The position numbers and the translations under genes were made by a program. This document shows positions 1 through 6,385 of a DNA stretch of 16,120 bases, one piece after another (position 1 is the stretch's first letter; every line of letters starts with the position of its first letter). Under the pieces are notes generated by a model. The model searched no databases. It was not told where the DNA came from and saw only the letters and a program-made list of their open reading frames with translations. The stretch comes from CAYJAD01 sp964370305 (GTDB lineage Bacteria > Desulfobacterota > Desulfovibrionia > Desulfovibrionales > Desulfovibrionaceae): NCBI GenBank assembly GCA_964370305.1, contig CAYJIU010000046.1, forward strand, positions 1-16,120, in the 5' to 3' direction.

Positions 1-42
1 AATAAAACCCCACAAAGCACAAGCCTTGCGGGGTTTTATTTT
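1..42. terminator. Bidirectional rho-independent terminator
   Basis: An 11-bp perfect inverted repeat (AATAAAACCCC at 1-11, GGGGTTTTATT at 30-40) is extended inward by CAA/TTG (13-15 with 26-28) across one mismatch. The C/G core flanked by A and T runs makes a terminator that could work on either strand. On the plus strand it would end a gene lying before the window; on the minus strand it could end the alcohol dehydrogenase transcript, whose stop is 133 bp away. The hairpin is seen directly; its direction of use is inferred. Confidence 0.85.
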
Positions 43-173
43 AAGGTTAGCAAGTTTTTTTGTCAAAATCTTGCATCATAATAAAAGTAAATTAAAAATA
101 CTTAGCATACTATTATTACATATCGCGCCCTTTCAGTCATTTATGATGACCTCAAGAGCATTTTAGTAACTGC

Positions 174-1340
174 TTAAAAGTTTACTTCTTCACCATAATA
201 AGCGCACTTGAATAGCTTTGCCATGGTTTCAGCATCTATGCTTCTTGGATTTGTGCTGGTGCATGGGTCTGCAACTGCGGCGGCAGAAATGGCATCAAGC
301 TGAGCTAAGAAGTCTTTTTCATCAACACCAAACTCTTGCATAGTTTTTGGCATGTTCATCTTAGCCTTCAACTCCATAAGCTTTGCAATGAGAGCATCGA
401 CTAATTCTTCGGTTGTGTTACCGCTAAGACCAAGATATTTAGCGATTTGAGCGTAACGCTCACCTGCAACTTGTGCATTATATTTAACCACAAAAGGTAA
501 ATAAATAGCATTGGCGCAACCATGAGGTATATCGAAAATTTTACCAGACTTATGGGCCATGGAGTGTACAATACCTAATATGGCATTGGAAAATGACATA
601 CCAGCCATACACTGAGCTATATGCATTTCTTTTCTTGAATCGTCATTATTGTTGTAGGAATTAACCACGTTATCCACAATCATTTCAATGGATTTAATTG
701 CAAGTGAATCTGTAATAGGATTAGCTACAACAGAAACATAGGCTTCAAATGAATGTGTAATGGCATCCATACCAGTATTAGCTACAAGCAATGGAGAGAG
801 GCTTTTAACTAAGTTTGTATCAACAATTGCCACATCTGGAGTAATATTGTAATCAGCAATTGGGTACTTTGTACCTGTTTTTTCATCTGTAATGATGGAA
901 AACGCAGTTACTTCGGTGCCTGTTCCGCTAGTGGTGGTAATAGCCACAAAATAAGCTTTTTTGCGAAGTGTAGGCAAGTTGAAAGGTTTTGCTGCTTCCT
1001 CAAAGGTAAACTCAGGGTTTTCATAGAAAATCCACATGGCTTTTGCTGCATCAATAGGTGAACCACCACCAATACCAATAATGATATCTGGCTGATATTC
1101 ATTCATCATTTCAACACCACGCATTACAGTGGCAACACTTGGATCTGCCTCAATACCGCAGAAAATAGTGCTATCAATACCAGCTTCTTTAAGATTAGCT
1201 TGCACAAGAGCAGTGGTACCATCTTTAATCATTCTTTCAGAGCCGATGACTAGAATAGCTTTTTTGCCTGTGAGGCTTTTTAAATGTTCAAGGGCATTTT
1301 CACCAAAGTAAGTATCTCTTGGAATTGTAAATCTTTTCAT
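174..1340 (-). CDS. Iron-containing alcohol dehydrogenase
   Basis: This is a group III (iron-dependent) alcohol dehydrogenase of 388 residues, a usual length for the family. It should interconvert an alcohol and its aldehyde with NAD(H) in the cytoplasm. The dinucleotide-binding motif GGGSPIDAAKA is at residues 91-101 and TTSGTGTEVT at 136-145. The four metal ligands of the FucO/DhaT family are present as D192, H196, H259 and H273, in the segments GMDAITH and HSMAHKSGKIFDIPH. The start is the ATG at 1338-1340: AAAGGA lies about 8 bases upstream, and the longer reading frame back to 1415 adds an atypical 25-residue leader. The physiological substrate (ethanol, propanediol, lactaldehyde or butanol type) cannot be told from sequence. 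An HxlR-type regulator gene lies upstream on the same strand, suggesting controlled expression. Confidence 0.93.
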   Translation of the reverse strand: MKRFTIPRDTYFGENALEHLKSLTGKKAILVIGSERMIKDGTTALVQANLKEAGIDSTIFCGIEADPSVATVMRGVEMMNEYQPDIIIGIGGGSPIDAAKAMWIFYENPEFTFEEAAKPFNLPTLRKKAYFVAITTTSGTGTEVTAFSIITDEKTGTKYPIADYNITPDVAIVDTNLVKSLSPLLVANTGMDAITHSFEAYVSVVANPITDSLAIKSIEMIVDNVVNSYNNNDDSRKEMHIAQCMAGMSFSNAILGIVHSMAHKSGKIFDIPHGCANAIYLPFVVKYNAQVAGERYAQIAKYLGLSGNTTEELVDALIAKLMELKAKMNMPKTMQEFGVDEKDFLAQLDAISAAAVADPCTSTNPRSIDAETMAKLFKCAYYGEEVNF

Positions 1341-1386
1341 TGTGTTATCCTTTGTAAATTGTTTTCGCCAAAAGTGCGTTGGGGGG

Positions 1387-1415
1387 TATATATGCATAGA
1401 AAAACAATTGCACAA
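1387..1415 (-). promoter_or_regulatory. Candidate promoter of the alcohol dehydrogenase gene
   Basis: Read on the minus strand, TTGTGC (1410-1415) and TATATA (1387-1392) are separated by exactly 17 bases. The predicted start of transcription would lie about 40 bases before the ATG. The -35 box matches the consensus only partly, so this is a pattern-based guess. Confidence 0.35.
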
Positions 1416-1441
1416 GAAGGCACTTTATTGTTTGGTAAAAA

Positions 1442-1467
1442 CAAAAAGGTTGGAAAGTAACTTTTTG
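1442..1467. promoter_or_regulatory. Inverted repeat upstream of the alcohol dehydrogenase promoter
   Basis: CAAAAAGGTT (1442-1451) and AACTTTTTG (1459-1467) form an inverted repeat with one extra base in one arm and a 7-base spacer. It lies just upstream of the candidate -35 box and 50-80 bp from the end of the HxlR-type regulator gene. It may be that regulator's operator. It lacks a GC core and a U-tract, so a terminator is less likely. Binding is inferred only. Confidence 0.3.
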
Positions 1468-1520
1468 GTGCCCTATCAAGGCTAGATATATTAAATAGTT
1501 AAGACGATGCTAGACTGGAG

Positions 1521-1871
1521 TTATTGGTTATATGATTGAATAATTTTTTTTCCCCACTGATTTAAATTTTCTAAAATGGGGATTACATCCTTAGCTAAGT
1601 CTGTAAGTGAATATTCAACAGTTGGTGGTGTTGATGGATATACGGTACGAATAACAAGCTTATTTTCCTCAAGTTTTTTCAACTGCTGAGTGAGCATTTT
1701 TTGAGTAATACCTGGAATAATCCTAAAAAATTCATTAAAGCGAATTTTTTCAGCAAGGTAAAGATTCCACAATATAGTAGATTTCCACTTTCCAGAGATT
1801 ACCTCAAGTGCAACTTCCATTTCATTAGTAAAGTTATTACAACTTATCTTATTTTCACGATCTTCTGGCAA
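1521..1871 (-). CDS. HxlR/DUF24-family transcriptional regulator
   Basis: This small winged-helix DNA-binding protein has the HxlR signature: VALEVISGKWKSTILWNL near the N-terminus, a recognition-helix region TQKMLTQQLKKLEENKLV, and the wing/tail VEYSLTDLAKDVIPILENL. Members of this family act as dimers on promoters next to their own gene, several responding to aldehydes, quinones or thiol stress. A TTG start at 1869-1871 is chosen because GGAGG sits five bases upstream; it gives 116 residues. An upstream in-frame TTG at 1896-1898 would add nine residues but has no ribosome site. The usual conserved cysteine 13 residues before the Trp of GKWK is Asn here (N16); the only cysteine is five residues earlier (C11). 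The adjacent alcohol dehydrogenase gene is the likely target, by position. Confidence 0.88.
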   Translation of the reverse strand: MPEDRENKISCNNFTNEMEVALEVISGKWKSTILWNLYLAEKIRFNEFFRIIPGITQKMLTQQLKKLEENKLVIRTVYPSTPPTVEYSLTDLAKDVIPILENLNQWGKKIIQSYNQ

Positions 1872-1944
1872 ATCAACCTCCAAAATAATATGGTTCAAAA
1901 AGCATTATAGAGCACATCGTTGGCAGTATAAGAAAAAGCACAAC

Positions 1945-1966
1945 ATTATACAAGTAGTTCTTGTAT
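1945..1966 (-). promoter_or_regulatory. Palindrome over the -10 box of the HxlR-type gene
   Basis: ATACAAG (1948-1954) and CTTGTAT (1960-1966) form a perfect 7-bp inverted repeat with a 5-base centre. Read on the minus strand, its distal arm runs into TATAAT (1945-1950), an exact consensus -10 box about 70 bases before the regulator's start. No convincing -35 box was found, as expected of some regulated promoters. The arrangement suggests autoregulation by the HxlR protein. The palindrome and -10 are seen; the function is inferred. Confidence 0.4.
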
Positions 1967-2068
1967 TTTTCAGTGTCGACATCGCATATTAGAAAAATTT
2001 TCTCCATCAAATGAACATGATGTATCAACATACTACTATAAATAGATATTAGTGAAAAGTAATATTTT

Positions 2069-2971
2069 TTAAAACAAATCTGGGTCAGATGGCAATCTTT
2101 CCCATTGAATTTTACCTTTTTTCTTATATTTTCGCAAAAGCACATATACACTACCTGGCCCACCATCTACAGGACGCGCAGTACAAAAAGCCAAAACTAC
2201 CCGTTTAAATGGTTCTTGTGTAAGCCATGTTTGCAATTTGTCCCTAAGCACGCCAAAGCCATGATCTGAATTTTTCCCCCTACCGGGCACCACCAGCACA
2301 GTACGCAGGGATTTATACCAAGAGCTGCGAAAAAAGCTCACCAAGGCGTGATAAGCTTGCACGGCGTTTAAACCGTGTAAATCAAGATGTGCCTCAGGGC
2401 TATATTGACCAGCTCGCAAACTATTCATAATGGCTTCATCAAGCCCCAGCACGTGGCACTCTAAATACTCACCTTTTAAAGCATGAGCAAATTCCACTTG
2501 GCTTTCCATTAGCTGCTCGTAGTTTTGCTCCAGCATGTTTTTTGGTGCAATACTAATAATTTCAGGTACAATATCGCGCCCTCTACCGTTAAGTGGGGTT
2601 ACTTCTTGCATAGCCTTAAAAAAGGCCTGATCATCATCTAGAGGTTTTTCTTGGCTATCTTGTGTAGGTGTTGGGATTATTTTATTAACCTTCGGAGGGT
2701 TTTTCTTCTTTTTTCCCACCTGCCCCTTGGAGCCTAATTTACCAAAACTTTCATATTCAGCCAAAGGAGTATGACGATTCGCTTGTTTTTTGCTCGCCTT
2801 AGCATTGTGCACAGCCTGCAAAAATAATTGTTTGTCATCCAGAGAAATATCTGGTTCAATTTCTTGTTTGGATTTTTCTTGCACCTTGGGACGTGGCGCA
2901 GAAGGCTTGCTTTTTGATAGGACTTTATCTTGCAGTACGGCAAAAGGATTATTGGAGAAGTCGTTGCTCAT
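2069..2971 (-). CDS. Smr-domain protein
   Basis: This is a 300-residue protein with a C-terminal Smr (small MutS-related) domain from about residue 194. Its hallmark DLHG is at 197-200, followed by a GRG loop as PGRG (229-232) and ARPVDGGPGSVYVLLR at 265-280. Stand-alone Smr proteins are nucleic-acid nickases or RNA-binding factors; the substrate here is unknown. The first 130 residues are charged, low-complexity and Lys/Pro/Gln-rich, apparently disordered, with a repeated DDxQxFxxA motif at 45-54 and 112-121. The ATG at 2969-2971 is the first in frame; its ribosome site is weak (AAGG two bases away). It lies downstream of secG on the same strand, separated by a long hairpin. Confidence 0.88.
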   Translation of the reverse strand: MSNDFSNNPFAVLQDKVLSKSKPSAPRPKVQEKSKQEIEPDISLDDKQLFLQAVHNAKASKKQANRHTPLAEYESFGKLGSKGQVGKKKKNPPKVNKIIPTPTQDSQEKPLDDDQAFFKAMQEVTPLNGRGRDIVPEIISIAPKNMLEQNYEQLMESQVEFAHALKGEYLECHVLGLDEAIMNSLRAGQYSPEAHLDLHGLNAVQAYHALVSFFRSSWYKSLRTVLVVPGRGKNSDHGFGVLRDKLQTWLTQEPFKRVVLAFCTARPVDGGPGSVYVLLRKYKKKGKIQWERLPSDPDLF

Positions 2972-2998
2972 AGCCTTGGAAAGATTCAGAAATTAAAA

Positions 2999-3101
2999 GG
3001 ACTAAAAAGCCATTTATATTGACGACACACCTCACTGGTGGAAGGGGATGACCCAAACGTCACGCAGCGAGGCTATGTCATCAATCTTATAAAATTAGTC
3101 C
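2999..3101 (-). other. Long imperfect hairpin after secG (terminator, processing site or MITE remnant)
   Basis: Nested inverted repeats close on one another: GGACTAA (2999-3005) with TTAGTCC (3095-3101), a 10-bp arm 3018-3027 with 3076-3085, an 8-bp arm 3030-3037 with 3065-3072, GTG/CAC (3038-3040, 3061-3063) and a GGG/CCC tip. The single imperfect position in each of the 10-bp and 8-bp arms is a G-U wobble in minus-strand RNA but an A-C mismatch in plus-strand RNA, so the structure favours the minus strand, the direction of secG transcription. The outer arm begins at the last base of the secG stop codon, and a T-rich stretch follows on the minus strand. It may end or trim the tpiA-secG mRNA before the Smr gene. 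Confidence 0.55.
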
Positions 3102-3463
3102 TACGGTTTTGCTTTTTCCGCATCGGTACTAAATTGCGGTGCTACAGGGGCAGTATTTTGCTCTACTGCAGGGGCAGCGGTAGAATCCGTAGGGGCTTGC
3201 TCAAGCGGTGTGTTAAAAATAACTGACTCATCAGCCGGCGGTGTGCTTGTAACATAAGTATAACTAAGGCAAGTAAAAAGAAATAAGACAGCCATAAAAG
3301 CCGTCATTTTAGATAGTAGCCCACCGGCACCACCACTACCGAACACAGAACCGCCCCCGCCACCAAAAATAACGCCCATACCTTCTCTACCTGCTTGTAA
3401 AAGCACAAGAATAACAAGTAAGACGCACACAATGCTATGCAGGGTTAAAATAAGTGTTTGCAC
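3101..3463 (-). CDS. secG: Preprotein translocase subunit SecG
   Basis: This is the small accessory subunit of the SecYEG protein-export channel in the inner membrane. The 120-residue product has two membrane helices (about residues 3-22 and 52-71) joined by the typical loop LLQAGREGMG followed by a glycine-rich stretch (GVIFGGGGGSVFGSGGAGG). The C-terminal 45 residues are Ala/Pro/Thr-rich and poorly conserved in the family. The start is GTG at 3461-3463, set by a GGAGG six bases upstream (3470-3474). It lies 29 bp downstream of tpiA on the same strand, a common pairing in proteobacteria, and the two are probably cotranscribed. Confidence 0.92.
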   Translation of the reverse strand: MQTLILTLHSIVCVLLVILVLLQAGREGMGVIFGGGGGSVFGSGGAGGLLSKMTAFMAVLFLFTCLSYTYVTSTPPADESVIFNTPLEQAPTDSTAAPAVEQNTAPVAPQFSTDAEKAKP

Positions 3464-3492
3464 AAAAAACCTCCACTATGGATGGGCATATA

Positions 3493-4242
3493 TTAAGCCA
3501 GCACAATTTGTGCAAAACTTTCAGCCTGTAAAGATGCACCTCCTACCAGTACACCGTCTACATTGTCAAGTCCTATTATTTCAGCTGTATTGTCTGGCTT
3601 CACACTTCCGCCATATAATATTTTAATATTAGCACCTTGTGAGCCCATTTTATCTTTAAGAATTTCACGCACTATGGCATGTGCCTCTAAAATTTCTGCT
3701 GGCCCTGCCACCTTGCCAGTACCAATGGCCCAAACCGGTTCATAAGCCACAGCAAAATTATTTTCATTTATATTGCCAGCCAAGCTAGCTAAACAATCAA
3801 GCTGGGCCTTGAGCACATCTTGCAATTTACCATCTTCGCGCTCATCGAGTTTTTCACCAATGCAAAAGACCACATTAAAGGCATTTTCAAGGGCATAACT
3901 AGCCTTCTTTTCAATAAAATCAATATTTTCCCCAAAAACATGCCTACGCTCAGAGTGACCAACCAATACCCATTTGGCTTGCACATCTTTTACCATGGGT
4001 AATGAAATTTCACCAGTAAAAGCACCTTCTTCAGCGGGATAAAAATTCTGCGCGCCAATGGCAATGGGGGTAGCGGCGCTAACAGCATTTACCGCTTCTA
4101 ATATAGATGTAAATGGAACAAAAACAAGAACTTGCCTATCATTTGGCAAGTTTGAAAGTTTATTACAAAGCTCAGATATGGTGGCAGTAGCCTCCGCTCT
4201 AGTTTTAAACATTTTCCAGTTAGCAGCCATTAATTTTGACAT
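3493..4242 (-). CDS. tpiA: Triosephosphate isomerase
   Basis: This glycolytic enzyme interconverts dihydroxyacetone phosphate and glyceraldehyde 3-phosphate. The 249-residue protein is full length. The catalytic residues are all in place: K10 in ANWKM, H96 in VGHSERR, and E168 in AYEPVWAIGTGK, whose following residues form the flexible loop that closes on the substrate. The phosphate-binding segments GGSVKPDN (211-218) and GVLVGGASL (230-238) are also present. The ATG at 4240-4242 has GGAG about seven bases upstream. The gene is followed at 29 bp by secG and preceded at 64 bp by rimI, all on the minus strand; the AT-rich 64-bp gap could hold a promoter, but no clear one was seen. Confidence 0.98.
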   Translation of the reverse strand: MSKLMAANWKMFKTRAEATATISELCNKLSNLPNDRQVLVFVPFTSILEAVNAVSAATPIAIGAQNFYPAEEGAFTGEISLPMVKDVQAKWVLVGHSERRHVFGENIDFIEKKASYALENAFNVVFCIGEKLDEREDGKLQDVLKAQLDCLASLAGNINENNFAVAYEPVWAIGTGKVAGPAEILEAHAIVREILKDKMGSQGANIKILYGGSVKPDNTAEIIGLDNVDGVLVGGASLQAESFAQIVLA

Positions 4243-4306
4243 AGTATTCTCCTAAAAATAATATATTTAAATTAAATAATTTAGCGTATTAACATTTATA
4301 TGAGCA

Positions 4307-4771
4307 TTAATTTTTATAAACAAGCTCGTAAATCAATGCATCTTCGGCGGTATCGGTATAATATTTTGGCCTTCTCCCAACACATAAAAAACCAACACCT
4401 TCGTACAATTTGCGCGCTGGAGCATTACTGTCCCGCACTTCAAGTACGGCTTTTTTCATACCCATTTTGAGCGCGTTTTGCAAGGTATTTGTCAATAAAT
4501 GCTTGCCCAAACCATACTTACGATATGGCGGTAGTATGGCAATATTTAGTATTTCCACTTCATCCAAAACCTGATAAAAAGAAACGTAGCCCCAAAGAGC
4601 TTGCTCTGCACCAGCTGATTTAATACCAAAGGCAAAGAAATGTTTTTGACTAAAAGCTAGTTTACATTGCGCAGCACTCCAAGGCATACTAAAGCACTGT
4701 TGTTCAATGGCTGTAATATCGGCCACATCATCAATGCTTAACTTAATAATAATAGATTGTTGTAAAAACAT
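4307..4771 (-). CDS. rimI: Ribosomal protein S18-alanine N-acetyltransferase (RimI-like)
   Basis: This GNAT-fold acetyltransferase of the RimI type transfers acetyl from acetyl-CoA to a protein N-terminus, classically ribosomal protein S18. Visible features of the 154-residue product are the strand VEILNIAILPPYR (72-84), the acetyl-CoA pyrophosphate loop RKYGLGKHLL (84-93), and the RimI signature EVRDSNAPARKLYEGVGF (111-128). The ATG at 4769-4771 is preferred because GGTGA, which matches the anti-Shine-Dalgarno sequence, lies two bases upstream. The ATG at 4778-4780 would add three residues and would overlap the start codon of the divergent gene. Exact substrate assignment among RimI-like enzymes is inferred. 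Confidence 0.88.
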   Translation of the reverse strand: MFLQQSIIIKLSIDDVADITAIEQQCFSMPWSAAQCKLAFSQKHFFAFGIKSAGAEQALWGYVSFYQVLDEVEILNIAILPPYRKYGLGKHLLTNTLQNALKMGMKKAVLEVRDSNAPARKLYEGVGFLCVGRRPKYYTDTAEDALIYELVYKN

Positions 4772-4778
4772 ATTCACC

Positions 4779-5288
4779 ATGAAAAATTACCCATATATAT
4801 TACCGACGCGTGAAGCTTTTATTGAAGTTGTGGATGAACATGACAAACCAATCATGGTCATACCAGAAGGACATAGCCTACAATATAACATATCGCACCG
4901 AAAAGTATCCATTATTTTATATGATGCACAAAGACGTATATTTTTAATAAAGCCTGAAAAATCAAAAGGGCTTGTCATTCCAAGCACCAGAGTTTATGCA
5001 GGTGAAGCGCGCGAATATGCCGCCACTCGCCTTATCAAAACAATTCTTAAACTAGACCCTAACTACCCTCTACATATGGAGCCACGCACCATTAAGCAAT
5101 ACAAATATAATACTTTTTTTCTTATCCATTTAAATGAAGAATACCAAAAATCATTGGGGACAAAAGCCTTTTGGCTAGACTTGGATGAGCTAGATGGTTT
5201 TGTGGCACATTTTTCTGATATGTTAGACAAGAGCCTCTTAGAACTTATAACTCAAGGGCACTTAGAGTATTTATACTCTACGATTTAG
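4779..5288 (+). CDS. Nudix-like protein with degenerate catalytic box
   Basis: The 169-residue protein resembles YfcD/IDI-type Nudix proteins: EVVDEHDKPIMVIP (16-29), then HRKVSIILYDAQRRIFLIKP (40-59), the first strands of the fold. The Nudix box should follow as Gx5Ex7REUxEExGU. Here the segment is RVYAGEAREYAATRLIKTIL (71-90): the front half is recognisable, but the metal-binding glutamates of REUxEE are replaced (RLIKTI at 84-89). It probably keeps the fold without hydrolase activity. The ATG at 4779-4781 has no visible Shine-Dalgarno site and lies 7 bp from the divergent rimI start, so its promoter must be inside rimI. Upstream in-frame starts would lie fully within rimI. Fold assignment is moderately sure; function is unknown. 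Confidence 0.7.
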   Translation: MKNYPYILPTREAFIEVVDEHDKPIMVIPEGHSLQYNISHRKVSIILYDAQRRIFLIKPEKSKGLVIPSTRVYAGEAREYAATRLIKTILKLDPNYPLHMEPRTIKQYKYNTFFLIHLNEEYQKSLGTKAFWLDLDELDGFVAHFSDMLDKSLLELITQGHLEYLYSTI

Positions 5289-5334
5289 ACTATTAAGTCC
5301 TGTGGCATGTATTGACTACCTTAAAAATTCGTTT

Positions 5335-5353
5335 CAAGATTTTTCTTGTTTTT
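5335..5353 (+). terminator. Weak terminator after the Nudix-like gene
   Basis: CAAGA and TCTTG (5335-5339, 5344-5348) form a 5-bp stem with a T4 loop followed by five T residues. It lies in the 74-bp gap between the convergent Nudix-like gene and mreB. The stem is short and AT-rich, so the call is tentative. Confidence 0.3.
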
Positions 5354-5362
5354 CAGTACCGA

Positions 5363-6385
5363 CTAATTTATAAAAGTATTTTCAAACCCTTCCATATCTT
5401 CAATGGTTTTACCAGCACCTCGAACAATGGTGGTTAGGGGGTCGTTATCCACAATAACCTTTAAGCGTGTTTCTTGAGTAATACGCTGGTCAAGCCCTTT
5501 AAGTAAAGCCCCGCCACCAGCTAAAAGCACGCCATTTCGATATATATCCCCGGCAAGCTCCGGTGGTGTTTTTTCAAGAGTTGTAAAGATTGCATTGATA
5601 ATGGTGCGCAAACAATCTTGCAAAGCTTCGCGTACATGGCCCTCAGAAACCCTAACAACCTTAGGAATTCCTTGCACAATATCCTTACCCGAAACATCAA
5701 GCAAGGGCGCATTGGGCATAGGCACAGCACATCCTAAAATTTTCTTTACATTTTCAGCAGTATTATCACCTATTTGCAGTTGAAAAACATCATGCAAATA
5801 ACGACGTACGGCTATGTCCATGGCATCTCCGGCCACACGCACAGATTCAGCACAAGCGATGGCAGACATAGTAATAACAGCTACTTCTGAGGTGCCGCCG
5901 CCTATATCCACCACCATATTGCCAAGAGGCTCACGCACAGGTAGATTGGCACCAATGGCGGCCCCCATGGGCTCTTCCAAAAGACGCACATCACGCACTC
6001 CCGTCAAAAGAGCAGCGTCAATAACGGCCTTTTTTTCCACTTGGGTAATACCTGTGGGCACACAAATCACAATATTTGGCTTTACAAGTCGCATACCAGT
6101 TATGGCTTTGCGGATAAAATATGAAATCATCTCCTTAGTGACGTCAAAATCAGAAATAACACCATCTTTTATGGGGCGAATGGCTTTAAGCCGCTTAGGA
6201 GTACGCCCAATATATTGCTTAGCTTGAGCACCTACGGCTACTACCTTATTTTCCACGGTATCAACAGCCACCACCGATGGCTCATTTAGTACAATACCGT
6301 GCTCCTTGGTGTAGAGCAAGGTATTGGCTGTACCAAGATCCATGGCAAGCCTTTTTCCCAAAAAGTTAAAAAAGCGGGAAAACAT
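5363..6385 (-). CDS. mreB: Rod shape-determining protein MreB
   Basis: This bacterial actin homologue polymerises under the inner membrane and directs side-wall peptidoglycan synthesis. The 340-residue product is full length. It has the phosphate-1 motif AMDLGTANT (14-22), the catalytic-region motif RLLEEPMGAAIGANLPV (134-150), the phosphate-2 motif DIGGGTSEVAVI (160-171) and the adenosine motif LLAGGGALLKGLD (287-299). The N-terminal MFSRFFNFLGKRL is an amphipathic membrane-targeting helix typical of Gram-negative MreB. The ATG at 6383-6385 overlaps the preceding stop codon as TAATG, with GAGGA upstream, so translation is probably coupled to the GAF protein. mreC and mreD do not follow: the next gene is convergent. 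Confidence 0.97.
   Translation of the reverse strand: MFSRFFNFLGKRLAMDLGTANTLLYTKEHGIVLNEPSVVAVDTVENKVVAVGAQAKQYIGRTPKRLKAIRPIKDGVISDFDVTKEMISYFIRKAITGMRLVKPNIVICVPTGITQVEKKAVIDAALLTGVRDVRLLEEPMGAAIGANLPVREPLGNMVVDIGGGTSEVAVITMSAIACAESVRVAGDAMDIAVRRYLHDVFQLQIGDNTAENVKKILGCAVPMPNAPLLDVSGKDIVQGIPKVVRVSEGHVREALQDCLRTIINAIFTTLEKTPPELAGDIYRNGVLLAGGGALLKGLDQRITQETRLKVIVDNDPLTTIVRGAGKTIEDMEGFENTFIN

Noticed and set aside
135..155. GTCAT/ATGAC mini-hairpin downstream of the alcohol dehydrogenase
   Set aside because: A 5-bp AT-rich stem without a T-tract is too weak to call a terminator.
1341..1415. 25-residue N-terminal extension of the alcohol dehydrogenase
   Set aside because: It crosses the candidate promoter and lacks a ribosome site; the ATG at 1338-1340 has one and gives the family's usual length.
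1873..2166. 97-codon minus-strand frame between the Smr and HxlR-type genes
   Set aside because: It overlaps the end of the Smr gene in another frame and the regulator's promoter region, and its translation is low-complexity and unlike a protein family.
3038..3226. 62-codon plus-strand frame across the secG end and the hairpin
   Set aside because: It is antisense to secG and to the folded region, with an Arg-rich shadow translation.
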